From Chitinophaga sancti (lineage in GTDB: Bacteria; Bacteroidota; Bacteroidia; Chitinophagales; Chitinophagaceae), in NCBI RefSeq assembly GCF_034424315.1, contig NZ_CP139972.1, positions 1,302,001-1,366,000 on the forward strand: a DNA stretch of 64,000 bases, read 5' to 3'. Below, piece by piece: positions 52,481-59,623 of this stretch. A model generated the notes under the pieces. It saw nothing but the letters and a program-made list of their open reading frames with translations, ran no database searches and was not told the origin of the DNA. Each line of letters starts with the position of its first letter. Within the stretch, counting starts at the first letter, position 1. Both the position numbers and the translations under genes were made by a program.

Positions 52481-53603
52481 ACTTAGTTGTGAAGTAAGTT
52501 TCTTTCAAATATTTATAGATCATCGCCTCCTGTTTGTCCGTACTATCTCCTTCCTGTAAATAGCGTTTATAATATCTCTTTGCGGCTGTTTCATTCTTCA
52601 TATTCACCTCATACATTCTTCCGATACTGTATAAATGCATGGGCTGACGACTTAAAAAATAAGCCGTATCCAGGTTGGCCACAGCGGGTTTATACAGTTT
52701 CAATCCTTCATCATTGCTGGCGATGGCAGCATAATAATCCGGCAGGTATTTAGACCGTGCCAGATCAATGCAGGCATTTAACAGTTGATTACTTTCATCA
52801 TAGTGTTTCAGTTTTGTTTGTGACAGGGCAGCATAATACATGATCTGTTCGGAGGAACTGTTATGGCTCTCAGCGTAGGTATTGATGTCAATACAGAACT
52901 GGTAGTCTTTGAGCGCGAAGCTGGCAGAGGTAACGAAGCTCATGGCGCCGGGCATCACGACTTCATGGGCGATCAGGTATTTACCCAGTAAGAGGCAGTT
53001 CCTGTAATTCTTCAGGAAGTAATTAGCCCTGATAGCGGTGGCGATGATGTAGTACTGGCTGGAATCTTTCTGCAGGTATACATTGAGAATGGAATCGGCA
53101 GAAGGATACATTTCCTGCCCGATGCGTTCATCGGCGAGGCGGTTCACGGTCTTCGGATCGCCGGGATTCATCTGGTAGGCTTTTAGCAGTAAAGCGAAGC
53201 CTTCTTCGGCCTGATCGTTCGTCAGCAGGGTGAAACTCAGTTGGCGGATGGCAACCGGGCTATTGGGCCGTAAAGCGGCAATACTGCGAAGGTGAGGTAT
53301 GGCCAGGATGTACGCATGTTTATTGAGCAGGATATTAGCAATATATTGATGTGCTGAAACGTTGGCGCTATCCAGCATCAGGACTTTCTGATAGCCTTTG
53401 ATAGCATCATCTTCATTCCCCGCCTGGTAAAAGGTATAGGCCAGCAACGATTGTTGTTTCACATTATTGGGGTCCAAATGGGCCTGTTGGTAGGCAATGG
53501 CATGCGGGTAATCCTGTTCCTGCAGGTATTCCATGACGGAATCAGCTTGTTGGGCAAAGATTGAGCTGGCTGGCAACAGGAGCAGCAGAAGGGTTCTGAT
53601 CAT
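52479..53603 (-). CDS. Secreted tetratricopeptide repeat protein
   Basis: 374 residues with a signal peptide (MIRTLLLLLLPASSIFAQQ). Successive TPR-like helix pairs run through the chain: QDYPHAIAYQQAHLDPNNVKQQSLLAYTFYQAGNEDDAIKGYQKVLMLDSANVSAHQYIAN, then NKHAYILAIPHLRSIAALRPNSPVAIRQLSFTLL, and further units to KNETAAKRYYKRYLQEGDS. No catalytic motif is present. It is probably a periplasmic scaffold or chaperone. Twin operators lie directly before its start, but no cognate repressor gene is adjacent. Confidence 0.85.
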   Translation of the reverse strand: MIRTLLLLLLPASSIFAQQADSVMEYLQEQDYPHAIAYQQAHLDPNNVKQQSLLAYTFYQAGNEDDAIKGYQKVLMLDSANVSAHQYIANILLNKHAYILAIPHLRSIAALRPNSPVAIRQLSFTLLTNDQAEEGFALLLKAYQMNPGDPKTVNRLADERIGQEMYPSADSILNVYLQKDSSQYYIIATAIRANYFLKNYRNCLLLGKYLIAHEVVMPGAMSFVTSASFALKDYQFCIDINTYAESHNSSSEQIMYYAALSQTKLKHYDESNQLLNACIDLARSKYLPDYYAAIASNDEGLKLYKPAVANLDTAYFLSRQPMHLYSIGRMYEVNMKNETAAKRYYKRYLQEGDSTDKQEAMIYKYLKETYFTTK

Positions 53604-53605
53604 AC

Positions 53606-53643
53606 AAACTAACTGTTTAGTTTGTAAACTAACGATTTAGTTT
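53606..53643 (-). promoter_or_regulatory. Twin palindromic operators before the TPR gene
   Basis: Two copies of AAACTAANNNNTTAGTTT occupy 53606-53623 and 53626-53643, 20 bp apart. Both are perfect 7-bp inverted repeats. They begin three bases before the TPR start codon, so a bound dimer would block transcription or the leader. The shape is typical of TetR-like repressors; no such gene lies in this window. Confidence 0.7.
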
Positions 53644-53687
53644 TATATAACAAAATGTTATTTTACAGTTGGGCGGGATGGGTCTTT

Positions 53688-53695
53688 TATATTTG
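53688..53695 (+). promoter_or_regulatory. -7 element (TATATTTG) of a tiny gene
   Basis: Perfect TAnnTTTG match, followed at once by GGAGGTAAGG, 17 bp before a short ORF at 53712/53718. A TTG near 53669 could be the -33 element. Confidence 0.4.
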
Positions 53696-53717
53696 GAGGT
53701 AAGGTGTTTTCATGCCT

Positions 53718-53795
53718 ATGAAGAAATTTCTCCTGGTGATTGTTTTGACCTTCCTGTTTATGGGTGCAGGGCTTAACCTGTTCAGGGTATTTTAA
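53718..53795 (+). CDS. Possible 25-residue hydrophobic small protein
   Basis: Short frame starting MKKFLLVIVLTFLFMGAG, a Lys-Lys start followed by a continuous hydrophobic run, ending FRVF. A perfect -7 promoter and a purine-rich GGAGG lie just upstream, and another in-frame ATG at 53712 gives 27 residues. It could be a small membrane protein or the remnant of a signal peptide. It is too short to assign and could be chance. Confidence 0.35.
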   Translation: MKKFLLVIVLTFLFMGAGLNLFRVF

Positions 53796-53900
53796 TTCCT
53801 CGGAGGACAGCATTTCCCGCTTTTAGTTGATGATAAAAAATCCACTCTCTTTTCAAACTTTGGGGAATAAAATGGATCAAAGCAGCATAAATTCTGTCGA

Positions 53901-54758
53901 TTGAAGCGGATTACACATTTTTATGGTTTGTACGGTGAGCCAGGCCCCAGACCAGATGGCGAATACCTGTTTTCGGAATTGCTGGAAACACGGAGTGAGC
54001 ACTTTGACTGGAAGATAAAGCCGCATATCCATACGAATCTCTACCAGGTCTTTTTGATTGAGACTAAAAGGACCGGTTTTTTAGGGAACAATGAACCTAC
54101 CTGGCTAACAGGTCCGACTATTTTATTGATACCACCGCTGGCCATACACGGGTTTAACTACCATGCAACGACGAAAGGGCGGATCCTGACGATTTCAGAT
54201 AAACTGGTCAACAGTATCTTTCCTTCGGGGAATGGCATGCTGGAGGGCTTGCAGATCTTAACAAATTATGCTCCTCCATATAGTTTTAAATATGTAGTTA
54301 AACTGGTGGCGGACCTGCATGAAGAATTATTTAGTACGAGATATGAAAAGCAGCAGATGCTGACGGCCATGCTGCAACAGATCTTCCTGGTATTGTATCG
54401 CATCTGGCGACAGCATACTGCCGTGGTACCGGAAGCGGATAGTGTGTCATTGTCTTATTTTAGGAAATTGCAGAAACGGATTGCGGAGGCAGGGTCTAAG
54501 TACTCGATAGAGCAGTATGCGCGGGAACTGGGGATTACGCCTGTGCACCTGAACAGGGTATGCAATAGTGTGGCGGGTAAACCGGCGCATCAGCTATTGC
54601 AGGATCATTTGGTGGATGAAGCGAAAAAGCATTTAAGATATACTTCCTGTACGGTTTCGGAGATTGCTTATTTATTGAATTTTGAGTACCCGAATTATTT
54701 TGCGCGGTTCTTTAAGAAAGCGACAGGGCTTTCACCCAGCGAGTTCCGCAAGCAGTAA
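53901..54758 (+). CDS. AraC family transcriptional regulator (PobR-like)
   Basis: 285 residues from a TTG start. I chose it because the family-typical MKRITHFYGLYGE begins there and no in-frame ATG is nearby. Cupin-like sensor: HFDWKIKPHIHTNLYQVFLIE and PTILLIPPLAIHGFNYHA. Helix-turn-helix: YSIEQYARELGITPVHLNRVCNSVAGKPAHQLLQDHLVDEAKKHL and CTVSEIAYLLNFEYPNYFARFFKKATGLSPSEFRK. A ten-codon ORF (53871-53903) ends in a TGA overlapping the TTG (TTGA), suggesting coupling. It is upstream of the GH115/GH43 genes on the same strand and may control them. Confidence 0.85.
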   Translation: MKRITHFYGLYGEPGPRPDGEYLFSELLETRSEHFDWKIKPHIHTNLYQVFLIETKRTGFLGNNEPTWLTGPTILLIPPLAIHGFNYHATTKGRILTISDKLVNSIFPSGNGMLEGLQILTNYAPPYSFKYVVKLVADLHEELFSTRYEKQQMLTAMLQQIFLVLYRIWRQHTAVVPEADSVSLSYFRKLQKRIAEAGSKYSIEQYARELGITPVHLNRVCNSVAGKPAHQLLQDHLVDEAKKHLRYTSCTVSEIAYLLNFEYPNYFARFFKKATGLSPSEFRKQ

Positions 54759-54868
54759 GGGCTTGTTTTGTAGTTGTGCTATGTTTGTAGAAATCATCAT
54801 ATTTATACAAGAGGAAAATAGCAGGTGTCTTTTGGGGGTTAGAATAATTTCCTTATATTAGATATGTT

Positions 54869-57800
54869 ATGAAAAACGTAGTTCCATTGTTAATCCTCCT
54901 GTGTGTGGGAGCCTATGTACATGCACAGAAGATAGTAACCATTCAGGCGTCACAACATAGTTTTCCATTACCGGAGGTGATTTGTATTGATCAGCAGGAT
55001 GACTGGCTGGTGGGGAAGGCTGCGGAGTTGTTGAGGGAGGATATGAGGAGGGTGACGGGGAGAGAGGTGAAGGTGGTATATGGGTTTCCGGGGGAGGGTG
55101 AACTGAGGAGGAAGGATGGAGATTCGGGGGGCGGCTTATTGGCAAGTGACACCTTGAATAGGAAGTATAGCGTTTCTTCTCAGAAGGCACATCCCGTTAT
55201 TTTGATCGGCACTTTACAATCTTCACTAATAAAAGAATTGCATGTAGATACTACCGGTTTGACCGGTAAATGGGAGGCGTTCCGGATAACGGTTGCTGCT
55301 GGCCGGGTGATCATAATCGGCAGCGATAAAAGAGGCGCTGCATATGGGGCACTGGAATTGTCCAGGCAACTGGGTGTATCTCCCTGGTATTGGTGGGCCG
55401 ATGTGCCTGTGATAAAGAAAAAGAAGGTATTTATACAGGAAGGGCGTTATGATTTTGGCCCGCCATCAGTACAATACAGGGGTATTTTCATCAATGACGA
55501 GGCCCCCGCATTTTCCGGTTGGACGCATGAAAAATTCGGCGGGTTTAATCATTTGGTATATGAAAAGGTATTTGAATTATTGCTTCGGTTGCGCGGGAAT
55601 TATTTGTGGCCGGCAATGTGGGGAAACGCGTTTAATACGGATGATACATCAAACCCAGTGCTGGCAGATAAATGGGGGATTGTGATGGGAACGAGTCATC
55701 ATGAGCCGATGTTGCGTGCGCAACAGGAATGGAAAAAGTATGGACGAGGTGCGTGGGATTATGTTTCGAATGATAGTATTCTTAGGGCATTTTGGCGAAA
55801 GGGTATTGTGAATATGGGTGGGCATGAAAGTATTGTAACGGTGGGGATGCGGGGAGATGGAGACATGCCGATGAGTAATGAGACGGCGACTGATTTACTG
55901 GAAAGGATCGTGAAGGATCAGCGGGAGATCATTAGTGGGGTGACGGGCAAGCCGGCATCGGAGACGCCGCAGATGTGGGCTTTGTATAAGGAGGTGCAGG
56001 ATTATTATGATAAGGGGATGCGGGTACCGGATGATGTGACGTTGTTGTTGTGTGATGATAATTGGGGGAATATCAGGAGGTTGCCGGTGAGGGTGGTGGG
56101 GGTGGTCGTTGGGAAGGGATCAGGTGTGGTGGCGGATGAAGTGGTTGGAAAGGGAGAACCGGCGGAAAAGAATGCCCCCGTGGTAAAAACCAAATTTGCA
56201 AATCAGGGAACGGGTGCTTATACAGAGGCTAATAAAGAAAATGTGGCGAAGCGGAAAGGCGGATATGGCATCTATTATCATTTTGATTATGTGGGTGATC
56301 CAAGAAATTATAAATGGATCAATACGAATAATTTGGCGAGGGTATGGGAGCAATTGCATATGGCGAAGATGTATGGAGCAGATAAGGTGTGGATTGTGAA
56401 TGTAGGGGATTTGAAGCCGATGGAGTTGCCGATTTCTTTTTTCATGGATTATGCATGGTCGGCAGGAGATACGATGAGGGATTGGTATGGGGAATTTGCA
56501 GAAGAGAATTTTGCAGGAGGTGGTGTTGAAAAACGCCATATTGAAAGGAAGAATGTTAAAGGGAAGAATGTTGAAGGCAGAAATGTTGATGACAAAAATA
56601 TTGAAAGGAAGAATGTTAAAGGGAAGAATGTCAAATACAGAAATGTTGATGACAACACTGTTGAAAGGAAGAATGCTAAAGGGAAAAATGCTAAATACAG
56701 AAATATTGATAACAATACTGTTGAAAGGAAGAATGCCAAAGGGAAAAATGTTAAATACAGAAATATTGATAACAAGAATATTGAAAGAAAGAATGCTAAA
56801 GGGAAGAATGTTAAATACAGAAATGTTGATGACAAAACTGTTGAAAGGAAGAATGCCAAAGGGAAAAATGTTAAATACAGAAATATTGATAACAAGAATA
56901 TTGAAAGAAAGAATGCTAAAGGGAAGAATGTTAAATACAGAAATGTTGATGACAAAACTGTTGAAAGGAAGAATGCCAAAGGGAAAAATGTTAAACACAG
57001 AAATGTTGATGACAAGAATGTTTCAACAGGGCGTTTAGCAAAGAGAAATATTGAATACACCAAAATAGGCACCTATCTGAGACAATACAGCGAAATGGCT
57101 GCCAGGCGAAAACCTGAATTACTGGATGAATATAGCTACCCCCTGGAGCAGTATAAAGAGATAGTCTCTGAATGGGCTACTTTAGCAAAAAAAGTACACT
57201 TGCACCACCCTTCAGATGCCTATTTTCAACTGGTACAATACCCTGTCGAAGCTATGTATAACCTCCACAGGTTGTACTACGCAGTCGCACTATACAAAAC
57301 TGATAAAGCCAGGAATAAATTCTACGCAGACAGTGCACGAACCTATTATAAACGGGATTCGTTATTGACAATCGCTTATCATAAAATGGGCAATGGTAAA
57401 TGGAATCATATGATGGACCAGACGCATATTGGCTATACAGGCTGGCAGCAACCACAAGTAAACAAAATGCCTGATTTATCCGGGCCATACCAACCGCCTG
57501 TAGTGCTGCCTAAAATATATAAACGGATCTATGCAACTGATTATGTAGCGAAACAAGGTGAGTGGCAAATTTTAAAAGGTATAGGAAAATTCGGAGATGG
57601 TATAACTAGTTTTACCGTGGATAATCATGACGATGGTTCAGCAGCAAAGATAAAGCTTAAAACAAATAATGACTCCGGTTATAAAGCCAATCCATCTCTG
57701 CATTATGAATTCCAGGCGTCAGGAGATCATAATATCTACCTTAACTTCTCTCCCACCCTGAACTTCCCACACGAAAAAGGATTAGCAATTGCCATATCAA

Positions 57801-57994
57801 TTGATGGTGAAAAAGAAATTGAAATGACAATCAATGGTAATGATGATGATAAAAAAGTATGGGAGCAATGGGTCGCTAATAATATCATTCAAATAAAACT
57901 GAAAAGGACATTGAAACCAGGTATGCATGAATTGGTTTATTCTCAGCGCTCCCCTGGTATAATATTTCAAAGCATTGAACTGGAAAAAAACTAG
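54869..57994 (+). CDS. Glycoside hydrolase family 115 (alpha-glucuronidase-like) with repeat insertions
   Basis: 1041 residues with a signal peptide (MKNVVPLLILLCVGAYVHAQ). GH115 hallmarks include PWYWWADVPV, VQYRGIFINDEAPAFSGW, RLRGNYLWPAMWGNAFN, VGMRGDGDMPMS, LLLCDDNWGNIRRLP and GGYGIYYHFDYVGDPRNYKWINTN. GH115 enzymes release (methyl)glucuronic acid from xylan. Three low-complexity insertions break the family pattern: about residues 71-103, 407-460 and 552-717, the last a 20-residue tandem repeat. The frame is open throughout. Upstream is an AraC gene, downstream a GH43 gene, fitting glucuronoxylan use. Confidence 0.9.
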   Translation: MKNVVPLLILLCVGAYVHAQKIVTIQASQHSFPLPEVICIDQQDDWLVGKAAELLREDMRRVTGREVKVVYGFPGEGELRRKDGDSGGGLLASDTLNRKYSVSSQKAHPVILIGTLQSSLIKELHVDTTGLTGKWEAFRITVAAGRVIIIGSDKRGAAYGALELSRQLGVSPWYWWADVPVIKKKKVFIQEGRYDFGPPSVQYRGIFINDEAPAFSGWTHEKFGGFNHLVYEKVFELLLRLRGNYLWPAMWGNAFNTDDTSNPVLADKWGIVMGTSHHEPMLRAQQEWKKYGRGAWDYVSNDSILRAFWRKGIVNMGGHESIVTVGMRGDGDMPMSNETATDLLERIVKDQREIISGVTGKPASETPQMWALYKEVQDYYDKGMRVPDDVTLLLCDDNWGNIRRLPVRVVGVVVGKGSGVVADEVVGKGEPAEKNAPVVKTKFANQGTGAYTEANKENVAKRKGGYGIYYHFDYVGDPRNYKWINTNNLARVWEQLHMAKMYGADKVWIVNVGDLKPMELPISFFMDYAWSAGDTMRDWYGEFAEENFAGGGVEKRHIERKNVKGKNVEGRNVDDKNIERKNVKGKNVKYRNVDDNTVERKNAKGKNAKYRNIDNNTVERKNAKGKNVKYRNIDNKNIERKNAKGKNVKYRNVDDKTVERKNAKGKNVKYRNIDNKNIERKNAKGKNVKYRNVDDKTVERKNAKGKNVKHRNVDDKNVSTGRLAKRNIEYTKIGTYLRQYSEMAARRKPELLDEYSYPLEQYKEIVSEWATLAKKVHLHHPSDAYFQLVQYPVEAMYNLHRLYYAVALYKTDKARNKFYADSARTYYKRDSLLTIAYHKMGNGKWNHMMDQTHIGYTGWQQPQVNKMPDLSGPYQPPVVLPKIYKRIYATDYVAKQGEWQILKGIGKFGDGITSFTVDNHDDGSAAKIKLKTNNDSGYKANPSLHYEFQASGDHNIYLNFSPTLNFPHEKGLAIAISIDGEKEIEMTINGNDDDKKVWEQWVANNIIQIKLKRTLKPGMHELVYSQRSPGIIFQSIELEKN
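56526..57020 (+). repeat. In-frame 60-bp tandem repeat inside the GH115 gene
   Basis: About eight 60-bp units encode 20-residue repeats built from pentads of the form xx(K/R)N(V/I/A), for example ERKNV KGKNV KYRNV DDKNI. 56761-56880 and 56881-57000 differ at a single base, a recent 120-bp higher-order duplication. The unit is strongly basic. The repeat lies between EFAEENFAG and IGTYLRQYSEMAARRKPELL, where ordinary family members have only a few residues. It also stays open in other frames, giving spurious long frames on both strands. Confidence 0.95.
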
Positions 57995-58195
57995 AACTTA
58001 TTTCGTAATTATCATTTAGAAATTGATTATCAATTCAAAATACCTATTTATGAAATGAGTTCTAAAAATGAAATATCGCTTTCTTAGTTTCCAAACAATA
58101 ACTCAAGTATTGAACTGGAGAAAACTGAATCTGAATCCGAAAAACAGTTTTCTTAGTTTCCAAACAAATATCTGCTAGCATAAAACTGGAAAAAC
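57960..58195 (+). repeat. Degenerate copies of the GH115 gene 3' end
   Basis: The gene end AGCATTGAACTGGAAAAAAA recurs as AGTATTGAACTGGAGAAAAC (about 58115) and AGCATAAAACTGGAAAAACA (about 58177). The two extra units share TTCTTAGTTTCCAAACAA at 58081 and 58150, a 69-bp step. They fill the gap up to the GH43 gene. Confidence 0.75.
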
Positions 58196-58209
58196 ATAAA
58201 TAACTATCT

Positions 58210-59244
58210 ATGACCCACTTACTCAAAATCTGCCGGTATGCCGCTCTGCAAGGAATGATTTACCTGCTCGCATCCCTCCAGGGAATGACACAACCACTTG
58301 TAAAACATATTTACACAGCTGATCCATCCGCACATGTCTTTAACAACCGCATTTACATCTACCCATCCCACGACACCGCGACCGGGGTACCTGAAGACGA
58401 CCTGGGTAGTCATTTCGACATGAAAGACTACCACATCCTATCCTTAGATCACGTCGGCGGAAAAGTAACGGATCATGGCGTAGCCCTCACTTTAAAAGAC
58501 GTTCCATGGGCTCAAAAACAACTCTGGGCACCAGATGCCGCCTATGCTAACAACACCTACTATTTATACTTCCCTGCCAAAGACAGTACAGGCGTGTTTC
58601 ACATAGGTGTCGCTAAAAGCAGCAAACCCGAAGGTCCCTTTAAAGCATTGCCCAAACCAATCCCCGGCAGTTACAGCATTGACCCCTGCGTTTTCAAAGA
58701 TGAAGATGGCAATTTTTATATGTACTTCGGAGGCATATGGGGTGGGCAGCTACAAAAATGGGATCATAATAAATACAATAGCAAGGCTGGAAACAAAGCC
58801 GCCGATGAAAAAGCCGCCCTGCCAAGAGTGGCGAAGCTAAAAAAAGATATGACCAGCTTTGATGGCCAGGTGAAAGATGTCGTTATTTTGAATGAGAAGG
58901 GGCTGCCTTTTTATGAAAAGGACAATGATAAAAGATTCTTTGAAGCATCCTGGGTACACAAATATAAAGGGAAGTATTATTTCTCTTATTCCACCGGAGA
59001 TACGCATAATTTATGCTACGCAATTGGTAATTCACCCTATGGGCCGTTTACTTATAAAGGTGTGATCATGACACCGGTTAAGGGCTGGACGACGCACCAT
59101 TCTATTATTGAGAAAGATGGAAAGTGGTATTTGTTTTATCATGATGTGGAGTTGTCCGGGAAGACTTATTTGAGGAATGTGAAGGTGACGGAGTTGCATT
59201 ATAAGGCAGACGGGAGTATCGAGACAATACATCCGGAAATATAA
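58210..59244 (+). CDS. Glycoside hydrolase family 43
   Basis: 344 residues. A hydrophobic N-terminal region (about 8-26) looks like a signal peptide. The five-bladed propeller catalytic set is present: Asp38 in YTADPSAHVF, Asp158 in YSIDPCVF and Glu245 in FFEASWVH. GH43 covers beta-xylosidases and alpha-L-arabinofuranosidases, so a role in arabinoxylan side-chain or oligosaccharide cleavage is likely. It follows the GH115 gene by 215 bp on the same strand. Downstream is a 20-bp array and a palindromic terminator. Confidence 0.9.
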   Translation: MTHLLKICRYAALQGMIYLLASLQGMTQPLVKHIYTADPSAHVFNNRIYIYPSHDTATGVPEDDLGSHFDMKDYHILSLDHVGGKVTDHGVALTLKDVPWAQKQLWAPDAAYANNTYYLYFPAKDSTGVFHIGVAKSSKPEGPFKALPKPIPGSYSIDPCVFKDEDGNFYMYFGGIWGGQLQKWDHNKYNSKAGNKAADEKAALPRVAKLKKDMTSFDGQVKDVVILNEKGLPFYEKDNDKRFFEASWVHKYKGKYYFSYSTGDTHNLCYAIGNSPYGPFTYKGVIMTPVKGWTTHHSIIEKDGKWYLFYHDVELSGKTYLRNVKVTELHYKADGSIETIHPEI

Positions 59245-59279
59245 TGGGAAGCTTTTTTGGCTGATACTGAATAAATGAT

Positions 59280-59540
59280 TTTGTTAGTGATTAGCAGGTT
59301 CTGTAACTGATTAGCAGGTTCGTTACTCATTAGCAGGTTCTGTTACTGATCAGCAGGTTCTGTTACCTGATTAGCAAGTCCTGTTACTGACTAGCAGGTT
59401 CGTTACTCATTAGCAGGTTCTCTTACTGATAGCAGGCTCTGTTACTGATTAGCAAGTCCTGTTACTGATTAGCAGGCTCTGTTACTGATAGCAAGTCCTG
59501 TTACTGATTAGCAGGTTCGATAATAATCAGCTGGTTCTTT
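59280..59540. repeat. About 20-bp tandem array, roughly a dozen copies
   Basis: Units of the type CTGTTACTGATTAGCAGGTT repeat between the GH43 gene and the palindrome, with lengths of 18-21 bp and variants such as CGTTACTCATTAGCAGGTT and CTGTTACTGATTAGCAAGTC. Adjacent units show mixed variants, suggesting repeated slippage. There are no unique spacers, so this is not CRISPR. Confidence 0.9.
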
Positions 59541-59563
59541 ACTAATGTAGAATTTGTTACAAA

Positions 59564-59597
59564 TAGAACTGCCAGGCATGCATGCCTGGCAGTTCTA
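59564..59597. terminator. 34-bp perfect palindrome between convergent genes
   Basis: TAGAACTGCCAGGCATG is followed directly by its exact complement, giving 17-bp arms with no loop. It lies 26 bp from the stop of the convergent GH35-like gene. As RNA it would form a strong hairpin from either strand, but no long T-run follows. Confidence 0.75.
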
Positions 59598-59623
59598 CAT
59601 TTCATATTTCCTACTTTCCACCA

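Noticed and set aside
56120..57072. Long minus-strand frames of 292 and 207 codons and a second plus-strand frame in the GH115 gene
   Set aside because: The 60-bp unit lacks stops in several frames, so these are artefacts of the repeat; only the GH115 frame joins conserved sequence on both sides.
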